DNA of 64,000 bases from Daphnia carinata (taxonomy: Eukaryota; Arthropoda; Branchiopoda; Diplostraca; Daphniidae), in NCBI RefSeq assembly GCF_022539665.2, contig NC_081331.1, positions 6,482,501 to 6,546,500 of the forward strand, in the 5' to 3' direction. Shown piece by piece: positions 52,501-64,000 of this stretch. Position 1 is the first letter of the stretch. The number at the start of each line of letters is the position of its first letter. Under the pieces are notes generated by a model that had not been told where the DNA came from, did no database searches, and saw only the letters and a list, made by a program, of their open reading frames with translations. A program made the position numbers and the translations under genes.

Positions 52501-55500
52501 GGTAAAAGGAATCCACCCCCATACCACGTATTTCTTGATTATCCATAAATGCAGCAATAATGTCGAATATCGTGACATCCCCATTGGATTGCTACTAAGC
52601 TCTAGCAATTACATAGAGGCACGTCGTATGAAGAAAACACGCATCGTTAAAAGTTTGTTGTTATCGATCAATCAGCACGGATTTAAAAAAAAACTGGTTT
52701 TTTTAAAGCAAACAATCTATACGTGTATCTTCCTGTACGATGCCAATTATGACATTGCCACATCTTAATGAGCAAAATAGAGTAGTCTATGGTTGCGAAA
52801 GTTCAGCCTTATTTGATCTTCAGAAGCCAATTCTAGTATGACGAAAAACTGGAGAATGTGATTCAAGAAAAGAAAGAACGCAATAGTATCATCCTGTGTT
52901 TACAGGTGAAAAATGGCGCAATCCTCAACTACAGCAACCATCGTAAATTGGCGGAACATTAGGTGACATGGCAATCTATTATTATCAGCCCGATGATGCC
53001 GAATGGAAAGAGAAAAGATGGGAAAAAAAAAGAAGGGGAAAATTGACCACAAAATCATTCGTCCTTGCCGGTTACAATGGACACGCCCGGCAATGGATGT
53101 TACTCGGTTTCTTCCCACGAGCCTACTAGTATATATAAAGCTGCACGGGATGACAAGAAAGCATCAGTTCCATCCGTTCCTTCCACTACCAACCAACAAT
53201 GCATCAGGTATGCATTTACTACACTTGCTGCATTAAAAAAAAAACAATTCTCTGTTTACTTTTTAACTTGATCTCAGCATTAGCGAAATTTTGAAAATAT
53301 TAAGACTCCTTTGAATTTCATGTAGTTTGCCGTCATCGTTGTTTTCGCCGCCGTGGCTTTCGCAGCCGAACTTCCGTATCCGAAACCATCTGGTTATCCC
53401 GCTCCGAGTTACGACAAGGAGGTATGGCAGATAATTTCGCGACTGTTGATTCGTTTTATTATTTTTTCATTGTCATTTCTCTTCTCAACTAATTTTTCCG
53501 ATTACAGCCATTGATGCCGTACAATTTTGGCTACACTGTCAAGGATGACCCAACTTACAACAACTTTGCTCATCAAGAGACGGCTGACACGAAAGCTGTA
53601 ACTGGCTCTTACCGCGTTGTCTTGCCCGATGGCCGCACTCAGGTTGTTACCTACAAAGCTGATGAGTACGGTTACGTCGCCGATGTGAAATACGAGGGAG
53701 AAGCTAAGTATCCCGAATACAGCAAACCTGCTTACAAGCCAGCAGCATCCCAGAGCTACGGACAGTGAATTTTTATCTGAAAATGTCGGTGTTTTTCCCC
53801 TATGCTACATTTAAAATTTAGTCTGTAATTAATCTGAGAAAATTATCTCACAAAAATACGCTCGATCTCTTGATCATCCCCTTGAACAACAACCTGGAAC
53901 GCGTCATATAGATTTCATAAATAAAGAGATTTAACATTCAAACCGTGTTCCGATCTTAATTTAAAAAAAAAAATGAATAAAATGATCGTGCAAAAACATT
54001 GACTTTTAGTCAATCGTTGTTTACCTATCGATCATCAAATATGGTCCAGCAGGGCTAACGTACTTTAACTTTCCGGTCCGCTGGCTCCGGAAACGGCAAA
54101 CTATCTAATCTAATCTAACGTTCTGTCTGTTTCTTAATTGTTGTTTTTTTTGGAACTACGTGCCAGCGCACTCTGTGACTAATAAGCCATGGCTTGACCT
54201 ACACTGGAATTGAAACCTACCCCATAATAACAACCTAAAACTACGTTTCACTGGGATTCTCGGCAAGGAAAAATGGCAGTCAGTGCAGGAGCTTCACGAA
54301 ATATTAAAATTAAAGGGGTACCTGATGTCTTCCTTGATTCCTCGTTTAGCCAAGAAACTTTTCATAGACGTCCACGACGTATCTAAAATTCCCATAAGCC
54401 GTAGGACTCCTTCGAGGATGTCGCGGATCACTTCAGGCGGTGCGCGCAACGAACGAATTTCAGACAGCGCTTCATTGCGGATGTCCGATACGGCTGCACG
54501 CGCTTCCATTAAAAGCGGTTCGATCTCAGCAAGTTCTTGATCAATTGCCTGCTTTCTAAAAACAGGAACGTAGCAAACATATTAAAGATGAAACATTCGA
54601 ATCATGAGGACTACATGTGAAACTACTGTTCAGCAACCTTCAATTTTTCAATGTAGGTCTCTAGAATATTCGTCCTTTGGACGTGAATTGAATGTTATAG
54701 CTGAAAAGCTTAGAACGACTCACGAGGGTAGTAAAAGTGGGCATAGATTATCGAAACTCATTCGACACAGCCAAACGGACTCAAAAGACGTAACAACTAA
54801 AACCGCAGACGAAATAGAAAGTGATCATCGCTTGCCGAAATTCAGGCAAGGTTCTGTTAGTTCAAATCATTTCTCTTTTCAAGCCCGCACTTAAATCATC
54901 TTCCATTTTCACCCATCGAGAACGAACTAATCTCAAACCCTCGTAATGGCAAAATGTGTCATCCACAAGATTTATCGAAATGAAAGCGCTAACGCCAAGA
55001 CAAAGAAGCTAAACATTTTGTCTTGCCTTAACGCGAGTTTCTTTACGGTTGAACAAGAAACGAAAATTACCTGGTAGTTAACGCTACGTTCTCATTAGCA
55101 ATTGTACTACGAAGATCCTGCATCTCGTCTCGTTTGACTCCCGCGCTCTGGATAGTGTCTGTGATTTTTTGCAAGGCTGCTTTAGCTTCCATTTGCTTTT
55201 GTGCTAGCAGCTGTTCTTGTTGGCCAGCTTCAGCTTGCAGCTGAGCGACTAGTTCCCGAGCTTCGGATAATTTGCTAACACCAGTCTAAATGAAAGAAAT
55301 GTAAAGTTAGCATTAGGCACACGCGAAAAATAAAGAAAGCGTTCAACCTGAATTCGTTCTTGCTGTTCAGAGATACGTTGCGTCTTTTTGCCACAGATAC
55401 TAGAAAACGTTTGGATAAAAGAAACGTAGCGCCGAGGGCATTTCAACGACGGATCTAGACTGTCGTAAATTTGCACGGATTTCTCTAGTTCTTTCTCAGC

Positions 55501-58500
55501 TCTTTCATCCCTTTGTGACAAAATGAAGTAGATTAATTTTGGTTTCGTGGAAGACATTGTTAAAAATGAAATGTACTTGAGAAGAATTCTTGAAGCCACG
55601 GCCATCATGCTTGTTTTTGTCCAATTTTCCATCCAAATAGCGTCGCTGTATTTGTACATGGAAGGGTGAGTCTCCACGACAGTCTCATAGGCCGTTTGGG
55701 CGCAATCCATAACGAAGATGACGCGCAATCTTTTTCTCACACCTAGTAGTTTAACAAACATAACATTTAATTTCTTCAGAGTACACGAAAGCCATTTAAT
55801 GCGATATTCACGCACGCTGGGCGTAAAAGGAGAAAAGGCTGCCGGAGTAGCCTTCATCAGCTGCTAATTCCTTCAGGGGAGCCAGAAGCGCATCGCTTTC
55901 TTCAGAACTGTACATCCCTGGCACCTGAAGCAAATAGGAATAATAATATTATCTCCCATTCGCGAATTACAATACACAATAGATTAAATACCTCTCCTGA
56001 AGCCAATAAAGAATCAATCATGGCATAAAAACTTGCATCGGTGAAATGATGATCTTCCAGCACGAAATAGACGAGCTCGCCATCGACACCAGCTGCGTGC
56101 ATGGCCTTATTTTTACACAAGATATAAATGATTTGTGTAGTTTCTTAGCTTATCGATTCTTACCAATTTCAAGTCGTTGATGAATTGCTTCCGTCCGTAG
56201 TTTCTGCCCGGATAGGGAGTCATCACTTGGGCATGGTGCATGATAGACAACAGTTTGAGGGTTGTGTGGCGACCGACCCCTGATCTTCCAATTAACAATA
56301 GAGAGCGGCCATCTGGATTGCTCAATACCCTATCAGCGCGAAGGACCGTTTGTTGAAGTTCCGTTAGCATTTCAATATCCAGCGGCTCGTTTTCTCTTCC
56401 TACCATCGAAACATGTCGAATTAGATGTCAGGCGTGGCGTTTCACACTTTAGAAGATGTACCGTATTGTTCGAGAGTTTTCCTCATTATTTTATCCCACT
56501 CTGACACTGTCACTGGAACGAGTCCTTGTTTTTTCGAACGACAGGTGGTAAAAAGTAATCCTCCAGGTGTCAAAGGTGACATTTTCCATTCTTCATTGAA
56601 AAGCTGATTCAGCAGGCCATCGAACTGAGTACGTTGCTCATTAGTCACCAACTTGTCACGATAAATCCTGCACGCTTCATACCCTAATGTCTGTATTAAA
56701 AATAATAATTCACTTTAACAGTGTAACATGGGAATGATATTTTTGCCTACCATTACGACTGCATTGGTATCATCCCAGCGGATTTCGTAACGTGCCAAAT
56801 TTTCAGCCCAATTAGTTAAATGTCTCGTCGTGAAAAGAATTTGAAAATTGTTTGCGGGAACAAGATTGCGTTTCATCTGAAATATAGAAACCCAATTGCA
56901 TTTCCAAGCAAAAATGAGCTAAAAAAAGGAAAAGATTTACCTCTCCATTAAAAAAGACCATGAACGAAGACATTTTCTGGAGCACGGATTTGGCAACCAT
57001 CGCTTTTCCTTGTTTCAATGATGCACTTACGTAGCTGGACGTTAGAATCTCCAATTCTTTTAATAGTGGCTCTCTGCCCCAACCATACAAAATCAAGAAC
57101 ATAAACATTTATTCGTAATAATGGTCGTATACTTTAGCCGTACCCTATGGCTGCAACGCGCAGTAGTGAGATGAACCGAGGACTAAGTTGAAAACGGCCT
57201 TGCGAGTGATCCAAATTAAAAGTGCATACTAGTTGGATATTTTCCATAATCAACCACTCGCAGTTGTTGTCGTAACATCCTTTATAGTTGATTATCTATA
57301 GAAGTGCGAAAAGAAAATCTTTACTTTAACCTTTTACTCAATTAAAACAATAAGTATATGGAATGTACCTGTTCCAAGAAGGCAGTGAGCTGGCAGGTTC
57401 CCCATTTATCTGGCACGACAATATTCAGGTCTTTCATATAGAGAATCAATAATGTTGCCTCTCTGGGAACGAGCATTTGTCCGTTTGAGCTCGAAACGAT
57501 GATTGAGTTCTGTTTCCACTTCAAACTATTAGATCATTCCTTAAAGAATTCACATGAAGAGACGGTCAACTTTACCTGAAGCAGTTTATGCAAAACATCT
57601 TGTGGCGTCGTCGAAGCTGTGCAATTAAAGATGACTACACGTGTAGATCGGATCTGTCTTAGGCAGTGTTCTACAAGCAAACTAGTTTCCGAAAGGAAAT
57701 ACATCGGTATACATCCCAGCTAGATATGCATAGATAAGATAATTACGATTGTTCGTTACCTTTTTCCGCAGGCTTCTGGGCCCACAACAAGTACGTGCTC
57801 TTTGTTGTTGAACCATGGCTGGATCATCTGGTACGCTACTTGTAAGTTGGTTGTAGGCACTAATAGCTTTTGTTCGTCACTCCATTGCGTATTGTCCAAC
57901 TCACCGGGATTAGGAATAACCAATGCATCGAGTTTAGCATCGTAAGTGGACAGAAAAGGGTTTTCCATGTCAGGCGTCTTCTCCCCACACATGGATAAAA
58001 TCTGTGCAGAAAACGAAAAGTTCGTGTCTGGTCTGGATTTTAAAAAATTTTGAATTACGCGCACCATTTGTCCGAAAGAACTGCGGGACTGAACGGTTAG
58101 ATTAGCGCCACCTCCTTTAAGGAGACCGTTCACGAATTGTTTCTTGGTTCTGCAAAATTTCAGTTGGCTGAGTATTCCACGAATAGTAGTTAAAGTAGAT
58201 ACCGGAACAACAGCTTCGCCATTCTTAGACAGCCAATCAACGGCTATCAATTCAATAATTTAAGAAATAAGCAGTGTCTTAGAGAACTCGATTCTGTAAA
58301 TCGATTATTACCTTTATAGAAATAACTATCAATTAGTGAATGCAGTGACTTCTGCACTTCATCTGGCTGCTCTAGAAGCCAACTGCGAACGACAATGTGG
58401 AAATCCATGTCATCCTCGCTTATTGGTTGATAATAAAAATTATACAGTGAATATCAGTTATGAATAGGGTTTCAAATTTCAGGAGCGCTCAATAGATGTT

Positions 58501-61500
58501 ACCTAAAGTAGACGACACCCATTCGAGAAATGGTAGCTGGTGAGGCATAAGTCAAGTCATGTGTCTCAAACATGAAATTGACATCAGGGCCAAATTTGAT
58601 GCGTTCTCCTGAAGCCATAGTCAACAAGCGGTTGTCATCGAGCACAGAATTCAGCGCTTCGATCCATTCCGGATCGACGTCTCCGTCGCATACCACCCAA
58701 GATGTAGTCTCTGCAATAATTAAAAATGACATTTTTAGAAAATAATAAATAAAAACCGTTGTCCAAAAAGTTATTTTTGAAATTATATTTCCTTTACCCG
58801 TTTCTGAAACGATCAACCGGGCAATTTTAGTGAGAACACCGTCAGTCCATTCTCGAGTTGCTGGATCAATCAGACCTAGAAGATGGACGCGACTGATGGC
58901 TTTAGGATTCATCGTGTAAGCCTGAAGTTTACGTTTTTGATGCTGCAAAACCTGAAAAATTTCCACCGTTATATTGGAAGTGTAATTCTCTTTAGAAAAT
59001 GAAAACCAACTTTTTTCAGAATGGCGCACACGGTAGATTTTCCAGTTTGAGGTGGCCCTACAATCACGACCCCCATTCGTTGTTTCGCTTGCTCATAGAC
59101 TTCAAAAATCTTTTTCAACTGCAAATTATTTCAACGTTAGAAAGTTTTTTCCTGATCAAAACTCAATGTATCATCTTACCTGGCGATCTAATGGCACCAA
59201 TCCCATTTCTTGGCAACAAGTGGTTATAATATCCACCAACTGGACATGCATGACATCGTTGCTTTGCTGAGCCTTTGGAAAGACATCAGACACCAGACCG
59301 AGGAACAAAGCCGAGTCAGCCGTAGTTAACTTGGAGAGCGTATTGAAATTAAGGGCCCGCACTACTGTCGTGTACTCAACTTGATCATCCGAGTTGCCCG
59401 TCGCCAACGATGTCCGCAATGCATCACCTGCTGTTCGCAAGACACTCTTCAACGCTCTGAGGCCCCAGTCATAATGTTGTTGTCGACTTAGAAGTTTCCT
59501 AGCCGAAGGTAAATGCATGAAAGCAAAGGACCCGAAATGCAAAAATCGTACACGACAACAACTTACTGCGCAAGGCGGAAGACGTCAACTAGCTTTTTAC
59601 CGATAGTCTGGGCATCCCGAAAACCTTGCGAGTACAAGATAACCTCGGCGATTAATTCGATATCAGGCTCAGACATGACTACCGGACGAAAGAGTAATTT
59701 CAAGTTATCCGGAAGCTTCTGACGCCCTCCGTATTCTTTACCGGCCGGATTGAGCGTTACAAATATACCAGTATGTGGGTTTATGTCAACCTAATGGCAG
59801 AAATGACATGGATGAAACAATTGGTCAGTAATTTGATAGTATACTGCTTTACCTGTGTGTCGAGTAGCGTAACAACGTCTGTTTTATTTTTGAGTGATAG
59901 CTGAATAGCCTGGATTAAGGTAGAGACAGTCGAAAGGGTGTTCTCATCAAGGCGATTGAATTCGTCGAAACAGCCCCAAGCTCCGCTTTTGGCCAGTCCA
60001 ACAAAGATACGTCCCATTGATTTAACGTCCAATCCCTGTAGAGATGTTAATTAAGTAATTTACTTTGAATAGAACAAAGAAGCCAAAGGAAAATTCACCT
60101 CATCACAATTAAAAACCAACACTTGACGTCCAAGCAGAGAACCGAGAGCTTTGACTGATTCCGTTTTGCCCGTTCCAGCAGGGCCATAAGGATTTCCGCC
60201 TAATCCCATGCGCAAGGCCTGTTGTTTTTTCAATATAATGTATCTATTGTTAGCATAATGTTGAAAGTAAAGCATCGGTAAAGACATACTAGTGTTAAGG
60301 TGAGGTAACATTTATCCGTTAACGGTGTATGCACCAGTTTCGCTACGTTGCCTTGATACTCGTAGGTATATTCAATTTCGGTGCTAGCCATTTGAGCTAC
60401 GGCTACGCCATTCTTTAAGTAAAACCTATTTGTAAGCCAAAATGTGAAAACATGTTAACAAAATAAAGAAAGCAGCTATCAATGCGATACCTCAGTTGTT
60501 TCTTCCATGCCCAGTCTGTAATGGAGCAACACCTCGCATCGACGATCTGCTTGATCACGTCGATATAATGAATGATGTCCATTATCAGGGCCTGTAGCTT
60601 TATCACAATAACCCCCTGTTCATCGGAACCACTACTTTGCAACAGCGGAGCACTGGTATAACTTGCTAATTGATTCTGGTAGTCGCTTTTGAGTTTAGAT
60701 AATCCACCGGAGGAGGACATAGCTTTTTCGCAGCGTTCAGTAAAAACGATGGCTTCGGCTAAACAAAGGATCTGCGTTGGAAAACGTGAGAGGTCGGTAG
60801 CGTCTCGCTGGCGCTCTTGCACACAATTGCGCAGCATAGATTGCAGTGTGGAACGTGTTTCCGATACCAACCGATTGAGCCAAACCTCGACCGGTTCGGA
60901 TTCCACTGATATCGGTGTTTTCAATTCGACTCTTTCACCTTCCAGCGATGCTATGGCAACGATATGGCGTTGATCGTTACTAAAAAGGACATTGTGAATG
61001 CCGGCGAAAAGTTTCTTGAGGTGAGGTTGCACTACGGCAGGCCTGGAGGCTGCCTGACCGACAATATCTAGCAGATCTTCGTCACCCAAAAAGTAGAAGC
61101 GGGCAAATTTGGAACGCTTGTCCTGTAAGATAATAGTGCTGATGAGCAAATCATTGTATAGTAGGGGTCGGCAATTCTACCTCTAAAAATTCGAAAAGGC
61201 TTTTTTGGCATCGACCAACTTGATCAAGCAAACTAGTGACCAAGACACGTAAATTGGTTATGCGTAATACAGACGTAACTCTTGTATCCCGTTTTATTTC
61301 GGTAATGATGAATCGAAAGTCAGCGTCGAGGCGGCGAAAGCGACCGGCATCTTTGAGTAAGGTTCCTCGGTTGAATACGGGTTCCAAATAGAGCCACCTT
61401 TGACAAAAATTTGCACATCAGTTTTGCCTTTAAGTTTGACTAAACAGTAAGCACCACTGTTGCTACAAACTTGAGTTGAATTTGGCTAAGAAGACGAAGA

Positions 61501-64000
61501 TAAAAGTCCAAGTCTGTCATTTTGTTTTCCCATAGCATTATTCGGTCGCTATACGCCTGGTAATACGACGAATCCTTGACAGACTGGATAAGGCTCATAT
61601 TTTCTCCTACCTAATTAAATGGAAAAAAAAAACAATAATAAACTTGAACCAAGTTTCAAACACCTAATTATGATTGTACCTTGTTGAGCAATTCTTTAAA
61701 TTCCTTGATAATGAAGAGCTGAATGCCATTTGAATCAAAATGCTGAGCTAGTGTCCAGTGCGATTCCACTTCCCATTGTTCCAGTTCAGCAAGAGCTTGC
61801 CTAACCAATGATTCCCCCGCAGCTCGGCTGTTTAATTCCTTCACAAGGGAATGAAAAAACAATGTCAAAATGGTCAATCAGAAAATGATGGAGTTCTTGT
61901 TTCAACTTACTTTCAGCTCGTTCAAATTATGTAACAAAGTCATTCGCGCTTGAAGAAGGTCGTGAAGCACAATCTGTTCAATACCATTTAACGATAACCC
62001 TGCCATTTTCAAGAATTCTGCCCAATGGCGTTCGGTAAAAGTTTCACCACGCGCCAGTTTCAGCGCCGGAATGAAAGCCTTCAAACATAAAGTGAATATT
62101 AGAAAGATGAAATATAATTTAAACGAAAAAAAGAAAGAAAGCACCTTGTATTCTTCAATTTGATTCTTGAGCCAATCGATAACTGGATGTTGATCTTCGG
62201 ACTCCATTAGTCTATTCATCCAGGTCTCCAGGAATTCATCCAGTTTTGCAATTTTGTTCCGCGACGTTGACCATTCTTCTCGGCTCATTTCACCCAACCC
62301 TAATACGGATAAATATCAAATCAGGTTACTCTACAAAAGATGAATGTGACAGACAACCTTCGTTGAATGATTGGTAGAGATTCCAGATCTTTTCCTGTCG
62401 TGTGACTTCAGCTTCAATATCAGTTATTACGGTCAATTCGACTGCTTTTTCTCCAACCTTCTCCAAATTGGCACTAATTTTCATTTTCAAAGGTTATAAA
62501 TTACCATTACGTAGCACATGTTAGTGAAACGCCTACTTCAATCGCTTCTGATTCTGCATTAATGCGTCCCATTCACCACGACTCCTTTGCAGCAATTTCA
62601 AATGATAATCCAAATTAGTAAAATCTATTTTGGTCGAGGCATGTTCTTGCTGCCATCGCTGTTGAAACTGGTCGATTTCAGAGGTAAACTGCATTATTTG
62701 AGATTGGCTGTTGGATTTCAGACTGTCCATCTGTAAAAGCAAACACAAATGTTGTTACTGATGTGAGTAAATCTTCGACGAATGAGAACTTGCTGACATG
62801 TTGGTTAATGTCTTGTTTATGACGAGAAAGCAGAGTGTTAAAGTGTTCCCATTTGGCGCAAACTTGGCTGAAAATTTCAACATTATCTTGCGTCCATCGT
62901 GACAATATTTCAGTTTTAGTTTCAGCTTTTTTCATTAAGTGTTTCATCTGTATAAAGAAACTTTAAAACCACGTTCTTTGAAAGAAGTGTAACAGGGATG
63001 ATATCCCATCAAGTATACTTCTGGCGTCGTGCGGAGCAAACCGTTGAAATCGCTGCTGGCTTGAGTAACTTCTTCGAAATCATTTAACTGAACATTGAGC
63101 ACCAAGGTAGCGTTAGCTATAAAAGTGTCGATGGCTGTCGCGTCTCTATGAATGGACGTGTAAAGGGAAGAAGTTATGGCATCCCAGTAGCGGCGTTGGA
63201 CATATTCAATCTCCCGATGAAGTGGAGCAAGACTGATCACGAAGCATCCAACGCGTTCGTCATCACTGTAATTAGTAAACAACGATTTTTTAAAACAAGT
63301 AAAAGTACCCGATTTTAGAACCCATACCTGGATAAATTCGACATTTCTTCTTTCTTTTTTTTGGCTTCCTGGAATGTCAGATCCCAATCCTGCGGTTCGC
63401 TCAGTTCATGTTCTACCAGTGTGTCTAGGTCAACAAGCGCTGGTGCAATCCAAATCTTGAATTGTTCCTTAAACTGTTCCAATTCTTTAAATATTTTGCC
63501 CGATGCAGCGTACACCTGGCTAAATTGGCTAGAGTGGTTTTTGACAATTTTTGGAAATATATTGGGAGCCCCAGGCTGTTCCAGGAAACCTTTGAAATGG
63601 ATCGGAAGAGATAGAAATTTTCGTAATCTTGCATAATACTCCCTTCGTATGTCTTCGATGGCTGGCTTGAATTGCAAATTTTGTTTCCTACACGACAGAA
63701 CAATTTAAAGTCTATCAAAGCAATAACGAAGGTGACATGCGACTTACTTGAAATCAAGTTCGATGTGGATATCTGGCACGTTCAGATGTAATTCGTCCAA
63801 GTGTAACAAGTATTGGCATTCCACGGCTTTATAGAGCTGATAGTCCCAATACAAACGCCATGCGTACGAATTGTGAAAACCCTTAATAGATTACAAATCA
63901 GCAACCATCATTGGTTTGATATTTCTTATTAATAATAATCAATTAAACCCACTTGTGCTTCCACAGTTCCAAAAAGTAATCGGATTTCCCTCAAGATATC
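46590..64000 (-). CDS. DYNC2H1: Cytoplasmic dynein-2 heavy chain, 5'-truncated
   Basis: Motor of retrograde intraflagellar transport. More than 30 short exons read leftward; the start lies beyond 64000. Tail exons occupy 61.2-64 kb. AAA1 is at 60.3-59.6 kb with Walker [11 protein letters not shown], then GCFDEFNRL and [17 protein letters not shown]2 Walker [10 protein letters not shown] is near 59.05 kb; AAA3 GPEACGK near 57.77 kb; AAA4 GRSGVGRHT near 56.28 kb, with Arg for Lys as I recall for this family. Stalk helices are near 55.3-55.1 kb and 51.5-51.35 kb; between them, the microtubule-binding region ([20 protein letters not shown], then [19 protein letters not shown] and [17 protein letters not shown]) is split by a 2482-bp intron. 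The C terminus is [37 protein letters not shown], ending ALSLKD. The domain order and C-terminal sequence separate it from axonemal dyneins and DYNC1H1. Confidence 0.93.
53133..53140 (+). promoter_or_regulatory. TATA box of the nested cuticle gene
   Basis: TATATAAA about 30 bases before an initiator-like TCAGTT near 53164, and about 60 bases before the ATG. This matches the compact TATA promoters usual for arthropod cuticle protein genes. Confidence 0.75.
53199..53768 (+). CDS. Cuticle protein with R&R chitin-binding domain
   Basis: Structural exoskeleton protein. Exon 1 (53199-53207) encodes only MHQ, then 53326-53421 and 53508-53768; total 121 residues. The tiny first exon splitting the signal peptide is typical for arthropod cuticle genes. 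The signal peptide is [16 protein letters not shown], then AELPYP. The Rebers-Riddiford region runs from [13 protein letters not shown] through [20 protein letters not shown] to [17 protein letters not shown], closest to the RR-2 form. The C-terminal tail is Tyr/Pro/Ala-rich ([11 protein letters not shown]). It lies on the strand opposite to the dynein gene, entirely within its 2.48-kb intron. Poly(A) signal at 53920-53925. Confidence 0.93.
53920..53925 (+). terminator. Poly(A) signal of cuticle gene
   Basis: AATAAA about 150 bases after the stop codon of the nested cuticle gene, still inside the dynein intron. Confidence 0.65.

Larger units (their letters stand above)
51840..54321 (-). other. 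Large dynein intron holding a nested gene
   Basis: Donor after ACATCAG at 54322 and acceptor before ATCCTTCGACG at 51839; the join restores the family sequence [12 protein letters not shown] in phase. At 2.48 kb it is by far the longest intron seen in this gene, where most are 60-90 bp. Its sequence outside the nested cuticle gene (51840-53130 and 53926-54321) shows nothing else I can name. Confidence 0.85.

Noticed and set aside
56250-56320. Arg for Lys in the AAA4 Walker A of dynein-2 as an inactivating oddity
   Set aside because: As I recall, this substitution is shared by other DYNC2H1 proteins, so it is a family feature.

Overview
This is eukaryotic DNA from an arthropod, most likely a branchiopod crustacean close to Daphnia. 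The genes have many short introns (about 55-90 bp) with GT-AG borders. They include an insect-type PERIOD, an R&R cuticle protein and a winged-eye/BAHCC1-type chromatin protein. The Daphnia assignment is inferred from overall character; no database search was run.

Layout. 1-3521 (+): 3' part of the clock gene period. 4206-7230 (+): two tandem SERHL-type alpha/beta hydrolases. 7799-9649 (+): adenosine deaminase-like (ADAL). About 10.1-15.0 kb: a transposon-rich block with a 3.5-kb near-perfect inverted duplication, a tRNA-like sequence near its centre and a MITE. About 15.7-17.8 kb (-): a short-exon gene whose introns hold box C/D snoRNAs, read here as a snoRNA host gene of the UHG/SNHG1 kind. 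19259-20472 (+): a third SERHL copy. 21434-24047 (-): a RING / zinc-binding / coiled-coil protein ending in a degenerate cyclophilin domain, an architecture like TRIMCyp. 25154-33840 (-): winged-eye/BAHCC1 homologue. 36337-36943 (-): small Maf bZIP factor. About 37.4-43.95 kb (+): apparently intact LINE retrotransposon with two ORFs. 44632-45654 (-): FAM8A1/RDD membrane protein. 46590 to the right edge (-): cytoplasmic dynein-2 heavy chain (DYNC2H1), 5' end outside the window. A cuticle-protein gene (53199-53768, +) lies inside one of its introns on the opposite strand.

No shared pathway links these neighbours. They form an ordinary animal gene neighbourhood plus one local gene family (SERHL), one transposon cluster and one LINE. 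The least expected items are the snoRNA host gene, whose guide elements match 18S rRNA, the RING-cyclophilin fusion, the giant inverted repeat, intron turnover among the SERHL copies, two GC-AG introns and the nested cuticle gene. Exon joins were worked out by hand from splice consensus and reading phase. Where a join could not be closed, the entry says so.
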